Assembly: GCF_943914685.1 (NCBI RefSeq)
Contig: NZ_CALUCZ010000013.1
Coordinates: 1-64,000 of the forward strand
Reading direction: 5' to 3'
Length of the DNA: 64,000 nucleotides
DNA from: an uncultured Mobiluncus sp.
GTDB taxonomy: Bacteria > Actinomycetota > Actinomycetes > Actinomycetales > Actinomycetaceae
Shown piece by piece: positions 16,506 to 24,688 of this stretch. Position numbers and translations under genes: made by a program. Position 1 is the stretch's first letter, and each line of letters opens with the position of its first letter. The notes beneath the pieces were generated by a model. The model saw only the letters and a program-made list of their open reading frames with translations. It had not been told where the DNA came from and searched no databases.

Positions 16506-16834
16506 TGGAACAGGACGACAAGAAACCGGAGGATTTGATTCGGCGCCGCGACCATGCTCAGGCTGTGGCGGACCGGATGGTGGAACGTGCCCTGTGGATT
16601 ATCAACTTGGATAATCAAGGCGCGTCAGTGAGCCCGGAAACCCGCGATGAACTGGTGGATGAGACGACGGATATGCTGCTGGAATGGGCTTATGAGGTGG
16701 GGGAAGATTCTTTCCGCGCCGGGGAGTTCAAAGGGCGTCCCGGGGCGGCAGGGGAGAACAAGCCCTATCCGTCCTCGCCCGCGAAGGCTAATCCCAAAAG
16801 TCTGGGGCGCCGCGACTATCTGTTAGACGAATAG
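16505..16834 (+). CDS. Small acidic hypothetical protein
   Basis: A 109-residue protein I do not recognise. It is charged and soluble-looking, with no signal peptide or membrane segment; residues 20-65 look helical (QAVADRMVERALWIINL, then DELVDETTDMLLEWAYEVGE). The ATG overlaps the last base of the trpS stop (TGATG), so translation is probably coupled to trpS. An alternative GTG lies one codon upstream. The downstream flank is the repeat array at 16840-17280. Confidence 0.6.
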   Translation: MEQDDKKPEDLIRRRDHAQAVADRMVERALWIINLDNQGASVSPETRDELVDETTDMLLEWAYEVGEDSFRAGEFKGRPGAAGENKPYPSSPAKANPKSLGRRDYLLDE

Positions 16835-16839
16835 GCGCA

Positions 16840-17280
16840 TTCACAAGGGCGGGTCGCCAGCGCGTTTGTAGGCTTATTCACAAGGGCGTCCGGCGGCTCG
16901 CCGTTCACGTCACTAGCGACCCGGCCTCACTTGTGCGCTGCCCCTGACAGTGCGCGTTTGCGTCAGTCCGTTCGCCGCACAAGTCCGTAGGTCGCCGCTA
17001 CACCGCAGGTCACGTCGGTTTTGTGGTATGTCCACCAGGGCGGGTCACGAGCGCGTCCGGTGGCTCGCCGTTCACGTCATCGGTGACCCGGCCTCACTTG
17101 TGCGCTGACCCTGAGAGGTGCGTTTGCGGCAGTCCGTACGTCACCACCACACCGCAGGTCATGTCGGTTTTGTGGTATTTCCACCAGGGCGGGTCACCAG
17201 CGCGTCCGGCGGCTCGGTCGGTCACGTCACGAGGGTCGGTCACGTCACCAGCGACCCGACCTCACTTGTGCACCGACCTT
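16840..17280. repeat. Intergenic array of about 150-bp GC-rich repeats
   Basis: Two full and one partial imperfect copies of one unit. The landmark TCCGG(C/T)GGCTCG occurs at 16889, 17056 and 17205, spacing 167 and 149 bp. Each unit contains an (A/C)CCAGGGCG- or CACAAGGGCG-type start, a GTTCACGTCA or GGTCACGTCA element, GACCCGRCCTCACTTGTGC, and (in the first two) CACCGCAGGTCA(C/T)GTCGGTTTTGTGGTAT. The first copy is entered through TTCACAAGGGCG motifs at 16840 and 16877. Open frames across it simply follow the repeat and are not genes. The unit shares words with the insertion inside hemW (45690-45830). Confidence 0.85.
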
Positions 17281-17315
17281 ACACGGCACACCCCGGCGCA
17301 CCCCGGCGCAACGCC

Positions 17316-19904
17316 CTAGTGCCGTTGGACTTTGCGTAAGGTGTTCAGCAAATCGATTTTCTCGTCCCCGGAGGGGTTGTCCGGCACTTCGGCAAAGAAA
17401 ATCCGCATCGAGAACGGCGCCATCTTGGATCTCATGCCGCGCACCGTCACGGGCAGCTCGGAAATGACTTCGGCCAAACGAATTCCGGAACCAGGAGTAA
17501 CCCCGACTTCCTCGGCAAACAGCGCGACCGGGTCGTTCGTCTCTTGATGCCGGGCAGAGGGCGCAGCGGAGTTTAAACCGGTCAACAGCTGCAGTTTTTC
17601 CGCCGCGCCGTCTTCACGAGCACTCGGATCGGGCCAGGTGGAATCCCACACCAGCCGAAACACGCGGGAACGCGCCCGCGGGGGGTTAATCTGGACTTCG
17701 TCCTTGGTCCCGTTAATCATGACCAGCAAATCCACGTCGTCCCAAGGCGCCCCGGAGCGCAGCATCTGGAGCACGCGGTTGCCCGGATCATGCCAAGCGC
17801 CGGGGGTCAAATGTTCGCCCTCGCGGTTATACCACGAGAGATCCTGAAGTTTATCGCCGGCTTGCGGCATTCCGGAGGCAAAAGCGTCGGGACGCATGAC
17901 CGGGTGCTCGGCGCGCAGATGCAGCAGGTAGCGGGCAGTTTCAAACAGCCCCTTTTGCCAAGGCTGCCAACGCCAATCCAACCAGGAAATCGGCCCGTCC
18001 TGGCAATAGGCGTTATTGTTACCGTTCTGGGTGTTCCCAAATTCGTCGCCGGCCAAAATCATGGGGGTGCCGGAACTAATCGCCAGGGTTCCCCACAAGT
18101 TTCGCAAGGTTTTCAGCCGGTTCGTGGCGACTTCGACCATCTGGGCTTGATTCAGCGGGTCGCCGTGGAAAGGTGTGGTGGGATCCATGCGGCTAAACCG
18201 GGGAGAGAACCCCTCACCGGACTGCGGGTCAGGGCCGTTTTTCGCGGTGACGCTGGGTAGGTCTTTGTCCCCAAGTTCTTTGCCGCTCAACACGTGGCCC
18301 TCGTGGCCGTGATTCCACGAGTTGTTGTTGTTCGTCCCGTCCCGGTTGCCCTCCAAGTTGGCTTCGTTGTGTTTGTGGTCAAAAGTCACCAGGTCGGCCA
18401 GGGTGAAGCCGTCGTGGGCGGCCACAAAGTTGATGGACGCTCCCGGACCGCGGTTGTATTCAGCGATGTTGGAACCGTACAGGTCAGCCGACCCGGAGAC
18501 GCGGGTGGCGAGCTCGTGCGGGCCGTGGGCGTGACGCCCGTGGGACAGAGCTGCCGCGTCGGTGAGCCAAAAACCCCTGATGCCGTCCCGGTAGCGGTCG
18601 TTCCAGTCCGCAAAAGGTGAGGGGAAGTTCCCGGTTTGCCACCCGTTTGGACCCATGTCCCACGGCTCGGCGATGAGCTTGCAGCCAGCCAGAACCGGAT
18701 CGGTCGCCATGCCCACGAAAGAGGGGTGGCGAATGGCGAACTGTTCCCGGTTGCGCCCCAAGGTCACCCCCAGGTCGAAACGGAAACCGTCCACCCCGAC
18801 TTCTCCGGCCCAATACCGTAGCGAATCCAGCAGCAGCGCCACCGCCTCGGTGGACGTGAAATCGACCGTGTTGCCACACCCGGTAAAGTCCACCATCTGG
18901 TTGGGATAGCCGTGGTTCCAGAGGTAGTAGCATTGCGGATCCAAGCCGCGCAAGCTGAGGGACGGCCCCAGGGTGCCACCCTCGGCGGTATGGTTATAAA
19001 CCACGTCCAACAGGACCTCGATACCGGCTTGGTGCAGCAGTGAGACCATGCCGCGGACCTCGTCCAAGACGGCTTGGGGGCCGCGTCGCTGAGCGGATTC
19101 AGTCGCGTAGGTCGGTTCGGGGGCGAAATAGCTCAAAGTCGAGTAGCCCCAATAGTTGCTCAGGTTACGTTCCGCCAGAAACGGTTCGGGCATCTTGGCG
19201 TGAATCGGCAGCAGCTCGATGGCGGTCACACCCAAGTTTTTCAGGTAATCAATGGTGACCGGGTTCGCCAAGCCGGCATAGGTGCCCTGCAATTCCGGGG
19301 GAATCCCGGGCAGTTGCCGGGTCAAACCTTTGACGTGCGCCTCGTAAATGACGGTGCGTCGCCAAGAAATGCGCGGTTTGTCCGCCACCGGGAAAGAATG
19401 GGTGTTCACCACGACCGACAGAGCGTTGTAGTCCGCGGAATCCAGCGGATCCATAGTGAGTTCGCGGGTCACGGGCTTCAGCTCGGCATCGACCTGGTGG
19501 GCGTAAAGCTGCGGGCTGAGGACGGGGGGTTGCGTAATCGCTTTCGCGTAGGGGTCGAGCAGGACCTTTTGCGGGTTAAAGAACACCCCCGCGTCAGGAT
19601 CCCACGGCCCGTAAGCCCGATAACCGTACACTTGGCCGGGGCGTACGCCGCGAATGTTGCCGTGCCAAATCCCGCGGAACGGTCCGCGCAGCCGAATTCG
19701 CCGTTCGGACTGGTAGCGCCCGTTCTCGTCCGGGGAGTCGAACAGACACACCTCTACCGCCGTGGCTTGGTGGGAATAAACGGAAAAGGCGACCCCGGAT
19801 TGGGTAATCGTTGGTCCCAAGTGGTGCGGGTCGAGTTTTGGTTCCTCCGCGACCACATCAGTGGGAGCAAATGCCGGCGTCATCCCCTTCTTCTCGACAG
19901 TCAT
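17316..19904 (-). CDS. glgX: Glycogen debranching enzyme GlgX (isoamylase family)
   Basis: Hydrolyses alpha-1,6 branches of limit-dextrin or glycogen. About 862 residues. An N-terminal CBM48-like domain (SGVAFSVYSHQATAVEVCLFD, then GYRAYGPWDP) is followed by the GH13 barrel: region I DVVYNHTAEGG; region II GVDGFRFDLG with the nucleophile Asp near 377; region III IAEPWDMGP with the acid Glu near 413; region IV FVAAHDGFT with Asp near 498. The isoamylase signatures NNNSWNHGHEG and MILAGDEFGNTQNGNNNAY follow. Family members run 650-750 residues; this one carries extra segments at both ends. The start is uncertain: the ATG at 19904 (MTVEKKG) and one at 19883 (MTPAFAP) are both possible, and the upstream part of the frame is not convincing. 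Confidence 0.93.
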   Translation of the reverse strand: MTVEKKGMTPAFAPTDVVAEEPKLDPHHLGPTITQSGVAFSVYSHQATAVEVCLFDSPDENGRYQSERRIRLRGPFRGIWHGNIRGVRPGQVYGYRAYGPWDPDAGVFFNPQKVLLDPYAKAITQPPVLSPQLYAHQVDAELKPVTRELTMDPLDSADYNALSVVVNTHSFPVADKPRISWRRTVIYEAHVKGLTRQLPGIPPELQGTYAGLANPVTIDYLKNLGVTAIELLPIHAKMPEPFLAERNLSNYWGYSTLSYFAPEPTYATESAQRRGPQAVLDEVRGMVSLLHQAGIEVLLDVVYNHTAEGGTLGPSLSLRGLDPQCYYLWNHGYPNQMVDFTGCGNTVDFTSTEAVALLLDSLRYWAGEVGVDGFRFDLGVTLGRNREQFAIRHPSFVGMATDPVLAGCKLIAEPWDMGPNGWQTGNFPSPFADWNDRYRDGIRGFWLTDAAALSHGRHAHGPHELATRVSGSADLYGSNIAEYNRGPGASINFVAAHDGFTLADLVTFDHKHNEANLEGNRDGTNNNNSWNHGHEGHVLSGKELGDKDLPSVTAKNGPDPQSGEGFSPRFSRMDPTTPFHGDPLNQAQMVEVATNRLKTLRNLWGTLAISSGTPMILAGDEFGNTQNGNNNAYCQDGPISWLDWRWQPWQKGLFETARYLLHLRAEHPVMRPDAFASGMPQAGDKLQDLSWYNREGEHLTPGAWHDPGNRVLQMLRSGAPWDDVDLLVMINGTKDEVQINPPRARSRVFRLVWDSTWPDPSAREDGAAEKLQLLTGLNSAAPSARHQETNDPVALFAEEVGVTPGSGIRLAEVISELPVTVRGMRSKMAPFSMRIFFAEVPDNPSGDEKIDLLNTLRKVQRH

Positions 19905-20054
19905 AGACTCGACATTACCGGGAAAATGTCTCGCGCGGGGGGCTTTGTGAGCTTGGCCTAACTTGTGGCGGGTAAATCCGGCTTTTTTCGGTCCCAAGTT
20001 CTCCGTGGTCGCCCGATTTCAGTCACTGGCGTTTTTCGTAAATGATTTCCGGGT

Positions 20055-21263
20055 TCACAAGGGCGGTGCGGCGGCGGTGATGGTCGCTTGGGCGACGACG
20101 CGGTCCCCCCGGGGGCTTTCCTGGTAGAGCACCAGGGATTGGCCCGGCGCCACCCCGGTGACCTCATCGTCTGGCCGCAGCTCCACCCGCAGTTCGGTCC
20201 CGCCGTCCCCGGTTTCCAGGCACACGGCCCGTGGGGTGATGGGTTTGCCGTGGGCGCGAAACTGGATAGTCAACCCGGCCGGGTCCAACTCGCCCTCACC
20301 AGTTGCGCCGAGCCCCAGGCTGGTGGGGTCAGTCAGCCAGTTCACCGCCGGACCGGCGTGAATTTCCGTGACCGTGAGCGCCTGGCGGGGAGCCACAAAC
20401 ACGGTATTCGTCTCCGGGTCAGTACCCGCCACATAGCGGGGAGCACCGTCTTCGTGAGGTCGGGGAATGTGCAGGCCGCGGCGCTGCCCGACCGTGTATT
20501 GGAACGCGCCGTCATGCAAGCCCACCACCGCTCCGTCCTCGTCCACAATCGGACCGGGAGCCACCCCGATACAGCCGCGCAAAAATCCTCGTGTGTCCCC
20601 GTCGGGAATGAAACAAATGTCGAAAGAATCCCGCTTACCCGCCACCGGAATCCCCAGCGCCTGAGCCTCAGCGCGGGTGGCGGCCTTGTCCGTCACGTCC
20701 CCCAGCGGGAACACGGCTCGTGCCAGCGCGGTGGCTCGCGCCCCCGCCAAAACGTAACTTTGATCCTTGCCCATCGCCGACCCGCGCAGCAGGGCGAAGT
20801 TGGGAAACGCGCCGTCCGCACCGGTCTGGGGAATACTCTCCGGAATCAACCCCGCCTGGTCGGGACGCCAGAGTCGGGCATAGTGGCCGGTCGCGACATA
20901 ATCGAACCCCTCCCGCAGGGCCCGTTCAACGACGTAACCAAACTTGATGAAACGGTTGCAATGCACGCAGGGATTGGGGGTTAGCCCGTCTCGATAAGCC
21001 TGCACGAACGAGTCCATCACGACCCGGTTGAAACGCTCGGCCAAGTCCCACACCTGCAGTTCGACCCCCAGGAAATCCGCGACTCGATGCGCGTCAGCCA
21101 GGGCATCGACCGGATCGGCGGAGGCGGCAGGACGCGACCACGGGCGGGAGGGGGACTCCAACTGCATAAAGAACCCCGAAACCTCGTGACCGGCCGCTTG
21201 CAAGCGCGCGGTCGCCACGGCCGAATCCACCCCGCCGGATAATCCCACTAATATTTTCGCCAA
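20055..21263 (-). CDS. mnmA: tRNA-uridine 2-sulfurtransferase MnmA
   Basis: Inserts sulfur at position 2 of the wobble uridine in tRNA-Lys, -Glu and -Gln. A 402-residue protein with the PP-loop SGGVDSAVA at the N-terminus, the catalytic Cys of NPCVHCN near 99 and the partner Cys of FDICFIPDG near 217. Then comes the RNA-binding region (YTVGQRRGLHIP) and a C-terminal beta-barrel. I chose the TTG at 21263 because GAGGAGG lies eight bases before it and the MnmA family begins just before KILVGLSGG; the ATG 24 bases upstream has no such site. The 3' end runs into a TTCACAAGGGCGG motif (20054-20066), and the TGA stop is formed by its reverse complement. Confidence 0.95.
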   Translation of the reverse strand: MAKILVGLSGGVDSAVATARLQAAGHEVSGFFMQLESPSRPWSRPAASADPVDALADAHRVADFLGVELQVWDLAERFNRVVMDSFVQAYRDGLTPNPCVHCNRFIKFGYVVERALREGFDYVATGHYARLWRPDQAGLIPESIPQTGADGAFPNFALLRGSAMGKDQSYVLAGARATALARAVFPLGDVTDKAATRAEAQALGIPVAGKRDSFDICFIPDGDTRGFLRGCIGVAPGPIVDEDGAVVGLHDGAFQYTVGQRRGLHIPRPHEDGAPRYVAGTDPETNTVFVAPRQALTVTEIHAGPAVNWLTDPTSLGLGATGEGELDPAGLTIQFRAHGKPITPRAVCLETGDGGTELRVELRPDDEVTGVAPGQSLVLYQESPRGDRVVAQATITAAAPPL

Positions 21264-21362
21264 GTTACTCCTCCTCAGTGACCTCACATTCTACCGTTTC
21301 CCTTTAGCTGGCTCCTGCCGGCCCCGAAACCTCGGGAAGATGTCTATCTGAAAGGGAAAACC

Positions 21363-22502
21363 ATGGAAAAACTGTTACACACCGACCCGCGCGCTGACTT
21401 CGAACCGCGCACTTTCGCCGATTTTGGCCGGATTTGGTTGGAAAGCCGGGTCGATCTCAAGCCAACTACCCGGGCTTGTTACCGTTCGATGCTGAACACA
21501 GTCAACCTGGAATTTGGGGGTCAGCCCCCGAAACAGGTCAGCTATCTGCAGGTCGTTTCTTGGGTCGCGAAGCTTGCGGAACAGGGCGTCAGCCCCACCG
21601 GGGTGCGTCAGGCCTATCAAATCGTGGGGCAGGTGCTGGCCTTGGCCAATCGGTTGGGGGCCATCGAGAGCAACGTGGCGGCCGGGGTGCCGCTGCCGAC
21701 CGTGTGCCGCACCGGACGCCACCGCTACTTGACCGTGCTGCAGCTGGAATCCCTGGCGTTAGAGATTGGGTGGTGGCGTCTGACTCGCGAACCCTCGGGG
21801 GTCATTTTTCCCGGAGGTTCGGGGCAAATGTTCCTGCGCAAGAAAGGTCGCGGCGGGTACCTGACTCGGCGCAAGTCCCGGGCGGGGGCGATAGACACGG
21901 GGGTGGCCTCGCTGGCTCGGGCGCGCGGTGGGCAAACCCCTGCGCCGAGCGGCAACCAACTGGAAATTTTGGTGCGTTTGCTGGGGTACACCGGTTTACG
22001 CATCGGGGAAGCCCTGGCGTTGACCCCCGCTGCGGTCGACTTGGAACGCCGCGTGATTCGGATTGAACGGGCGGTGTCGGAGGTGTCGGGGCGGCAAGTA
22101 TTCGGTACTCCCAAGAACGGGCGCACCCGGGTCGTGCCGATACCGGATTTCTTGCGCCGCGACTTGCGGGTATTGACCCGGGCGGCGTGCGGAGGCGACG
22201 ATTTCCTGTTCGCCACGAAACACGGCACCCCCCTGCGGGCCTCCAACCTGCGCTTACACTTCGACATGGCGGCGCTCGCGGTCGGACAGGCCGGACTGCA
22301 CATACACGACCTGCGCCACACCGCCGCCACTTTGGCGGTGTCGGCGGGAGCTAACGTGAAGGCGGTGCAGCGCATGCTGGGGCATTCCTCGGCTTCGCTG
22401 ACCCTTGATGTCTATGCGGACTTGTTTGAACCAGACTTGGGCGATGTCGCCGGGGCGTTGAGCCGGATGCGGCAAACGACTCTGCGCCGGGCTGCCGCCT
22501 AG
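21363..22502 (+). CDS. Tyrosine-type site-specific recombinase / integrase
   Basis: A 379-residue phage-integrase-family protein. An N-terminal SAM-like core-binding domain (FADFGRIWLESRVDLKPTTR) spans about 17-105. The catalytic domain has all expected residues: Arg near 212 (TGLRIGEAL), HxxR near 315-318 (HIHDLRHTAATL), His near 342 (MLGHSSASLT) and the Tyr nucleophile near 350 (LDVYADLF). A stretch at about 145-185 (Gly/Arg-rich, RKKGRGGYLTRRKSR) is longer than usual. No excisionase, phage or transfer genes, or tRNA attachment site, are adjacent. It may be the last intact gene of a decayed element or a stand-alone recombinase. It is too divergent to call XerC or XerD by eye. The flank downstream holds several DnaA-box-like sites. 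Confidence 0.88.
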   Translation: MEKLLHTDPRADFEPRTFADFGRIWLESRVDLKPTTRACYRSMLNTVNLEFGGQPPKQVSYLQVVSWVAKLAEQGVSPTGVRQAYQIVGQVLALANRLGAIESNVAAGVPLPTVCRTGRHRYLTVLQLESLALEIGWWRLTREPSGVIFPGGSGQMFLRKKGRGGYLTRRKSRAGAIDTGVASLARARGGQTPAPSGNQLEILVRLLGYTGLRIGEALALTPAAVDLERRVIRIERAVSEVSGRQVFGTPKNGRTRVVPIPDFLRRDLRVLTRAACGGDDFLFATKHGTPLRASNLRLHFDMAALAVGQAGLHIHDLRHTAATLAVSAGANVKAVQRMLGHSSASLTLDVYADLFEPDLGDVAGALSRMRQTTLRRAAA

Positions 22503-22808
22503 TGCGAACGAGTTATACACATGGCCTGTGGAAAAAATGTGGATGAAGGAGTTTCCGGCGGAAAAGTGCAGGTAAACTCCAGGTTAATAAAGGGGTGAAA
22601 AAATGGCGTAATATCAGGTGAATTGCTGCAAATACCCAGTTCAGAACCCTGACGGCGGCGACGGGTTTGTTAATACAAACCGATGCGCGATTTCCCTAGT
22701 AAACTCTGCAAAACTGTCCCCAACACCTGTGGATAACTTGTGGAAACTGTGCGCAGGGAGACGGGTTTTCGTCCTGTTTACCTAGGCTGGCTTTGATAGG
22801 CTGAAGCC
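22503..22808. other. Noncoding stretch with a cluster of DnaA-box-like sites
   Basis: Five sites close to the DnaA box (TTATCCACA or its complement TGTGGATAA) occur in 235 bp: TTATACACA at 22513, TGTGGAAAA at 22527, TGTGGATGA at 22538, the perfect TGTGGATAA at 22728, and TGTGGAAAC at 22739. Between them lies a relatively AT-rich segment (about 22575-22700). No dnaA, dnaN or plasmid replication gene is adjacent, so this is not shown to be an origin. Confidence 0.5.
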
Positions 22809-23135
22809 ATGAACGAACCTTTGGCGGGCACCAGCGGGCTGCCTGATGATCAGCCGGTGACCGGAGAGTGTCCCGAGCATGGCGCGGATAGCCTGCCGGG
22901 GCGGCCCTCTACCAGCCGTGAAGAATACAACCGTGTCGTCTTCTTGGCGCGGGTCGTGTTGGGATTCACGGTAGTGGCGGCGGCGACGCTGATAGTCATT
23001 GCTCTCACGGCGCACCGGGACTATCCCTCCATCGTGGTCAGCATCGTGATGGTGGCGGCGGCTGTGTTCTATTACGTCAGGACGACCCGCGCGGTGAAGC
23101 GGGATCTCGATATCGGCCCTGAACTGGGGGAATAG
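22809..23135 (+). CDS. Small membrane protein of unknown function
   Basis: A 108-residue protein. The first 40 residues are hydrophilic with no signal peptide. Two adjacent transmembrane helices follow at about 43-66 (VVFLARVVLGFTVVAAATLIVI) and 72-90 (PSIVVSIVMVAAAVFYYV), then a short charged tail (RTTRAVKRDLDIGPELGE). I do not recognise the family. It precedes the aminotransferase gene by about 90 bases and may be expressed separately. Confidence that it is a real gene is moderate: the codon use looks coding, but the ribosome binding site is weak. Confidence 0.6.
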   Translation: MNEPLAGTSGLPDDQPVTGECPEHGADSLPGRPSTSREEYNRVVFLARVVLGFTVVAAATLIVIALTAHRDYPSIVVSIVMVAAAVFYYVRTTRAVKRDLDIGPELGE

Positions 23136-23228
23136 GTTTTTTCGCGGTCGCAGCTGTCTTGTGGCCCACCTAGGCTGGACCCCACGAAAACGGTGCGCTG
23201 CCCTGACGAAAAGTGCAAGAATGGGGGC

Positions 23229-24434
23229 ATGAGTAAAAATCGTGTTTCTGCGCGCCTTGCCGCCATTGCCCCGTCCGCGACCCTCGCTGTCGATAGTAAA
23301 GCGAAAGAACTGAAAGCTGCCGGAAAGCCGGTCATCGGCTTCGGCGCTGGTGAACCGGATTTTCCGACCCCCGATTACATAGTGGAAGCCGCCGTGGCGG
23401 CCTGTAAAGACCCCGCGAACCACCACTACACCCAAGGCAAAGGGATGCTGGTCACCCGCGAAGCCATCGCCGCCAAGACCTTGCGCGACTCCGGCTACGA
23501 AATCGACCCGAACAACGTCATCGTCACCAACGGCGGGAAACAATCCGTGTTCCAGGCTTTTGCCGCCACCGTCGACCCCGGCGACGAAGTGCTGCTGCCC
23601 GCGCCCTATTGGACCACTTACCCCGAGGCGATTCGCCTGGCTGGCGGCGTTCCGGTGGAAGTTTTCGCCGGTGCTGACCGGGACTACAAAGTCACCCCGG
23701 AGGACTTGGAGGCGAAACGCAGCGAGCGAACCAAAGTCCTGCTGATGTGTTCGCCGTCCAACCCGACCGGCACGGTCTACACCCCCGAGGAACTGACCGC
23801 CATCGGCCAGTGGGCTGTGGAAAAGGGCGTGTGGGTCATCAGTGATGAAATCTATGAACACCTGCTTTACGACGATGCTAAGCCTGCCCACATTTTGAAG
23901 CTGGTTCCGGAACTGGCGGATACTTGCGTCATTGTCAACGGCGTGGCGAAGTCCTACGCCATGACCGGGTGGCGTTTGGGCTGGATGAACGGACCGACTG
24001 ACGTCATCAAGGCCGCCACGAACTTCCAGTCCCACCTGACTTCCAACGTGTGCAACATTGCCCAGCGGGCTGCCATCGCGGCGTTGAACGGGCCCTTGGA
24101 CGCGGTGGAACAGATGCGTCAAGCCTTTGACCAGCGCCGTCAGACCATCGTGCGGATGTTGCGTGAGATTGACGGTTTGCAGGTACCGGTGCCACGCGGC
24201 GCGTTCTATGTGTATCCCGACGTCACAGGGTTGTTTGGGCGTAGCTTGGACGGGGAGCGCATCGAGTCCTCCTCCCAGCTGGCGGCCATGATTTTGGATA
24301 AGGCCGAAGTCGCGGTGGTTCCCGGCGAAGCCTTCGGTCCCAGCGGCTTTATCCGCATGTCCTACGCTCTTTCCGATGCTGACCTGGTCGAAGGAGTTAG
24401 CCGGGTGCAGGATTTGCTGGCAAAAGTGAAGTAG
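23229..24434 (+). CDS. Pyridoxal-phosphate aminotransferase, aspartate aminotransferase type
   Basis: Likely transfers amino groups between aspartate (or a related amino acid) and 2-oxoglutarate. A 401-residue fold-type I aminotransferase of the Ib subgroup: [16 protein letters not shown] near the N-terminus, [38 protein letters not shown], the PLP-binding [12 protein letters not shown], the catalytic lysine near 240 in [16 protein letters not shown], and [10 protein letters not shown] (substrate-binding Arg) near the end. Length and motifs fit the AspC group in actinobacteria. The ATG at 23229 was preferred over one 36 bases upstream because the family begins at this point. The tRNA-Trp gene follows. 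Confidence 0.92.
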   Translation: MSKNRVSARLAAIAPSATLAVDSKAKELKAAGKPVIGFGAGEPDFPTPDYIVEAAVAACKDPANHHYTQGKGMLVTREAIAAKTLRDSGYEIDPNNVIVTNGGKQSVFQAFAATVDPGDEVLLPAPYWTTYPEAIRLAGGVPVEVFAGADRDYKVTPEDLEAKRSERTKVLLMCSPSNPTGTVYTPEELTAIGQWAVEKGVWVISDEIYEHLLYDDAKPAHILKLVPELADTCVIVNGVAKSYAMTGWRLGWMNGPTDVIKAATNFQSHLTSNVCNIAQRAAIAALNGPLDAVEQMRQAFDQRRQTIVRMLREIDGLQVPVPRGAFYVYPDVTGLFGRSLDGERIESSSQLAAMILDKAEVAVVPGEAFGPSGFIRMSYALSDADLVEGVSRVQDLLAKVK

Positions 24435-24592
24435 ATTTTGGATTTCACCGGGGGTGGCGCGTTGGGGCGTTGCCCCCGGTGAAATGTTTTGATTCGGCTC
24501 GGTATTAGCGCGCTTGAAAGTTATGGCGGATTTGCCTTATCATTGAGGACGCTGCGTTTTTCGTTTCCGCCCGGCGGGGCGTGCGCAAAACT

Positions 24593-24668
24593 AGGGAAGT
24601 GGCGCAATTGGTAGCGCAACGGTCTCCAAAACCGTAGGTTGCAGGTTCGAGTCCTGTCTTCCCTGCCA
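24593..24668 (+). tRNA. tRNA-Trp (CCA)
   Basis: Acceptor AGGGAAG/CTTCCCT, anticodon stem ACGGT/ACCGT with loop CTCCAAA giving CCA, T-arm GCAGG/CCTGT. Discriminator G and an encoded 3' CCA (24666-24668) are present. In many actinobacteria this gene sits just before secE-nusG; here a CapA-family gene lies between. Confidence 0.96.
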
Positions 24669-24688
24669 CTTGGCTCATACAGTTTCCA

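Noticed and set aside
16840..17280. CRISPR array
   Set aside because: Repeat units are about 150 bp, imperfect and without unique spacers; no cas genes are present. No CRISPR array was seen anywhere in the window.
17023..17339. Two open frames across the repeat array
   Set aside because: They follow the DNA repeat in different frames, and the encoded peptides are only repeat translations.
22503..22808. Chromosomal origin of replication
   Set aside because: There are DnaA-box-like sites, but no dnaA, dnaN, rpmH or gyr genes; the evidence is too thin to call an oriC.
22782..24122. A 446-residue open frame antisense to the aminotransferase
   Set aside because: The plus-strand aminotransferase is certain from its motifs; the antisense product is Arg/His-rich and low in complexity.
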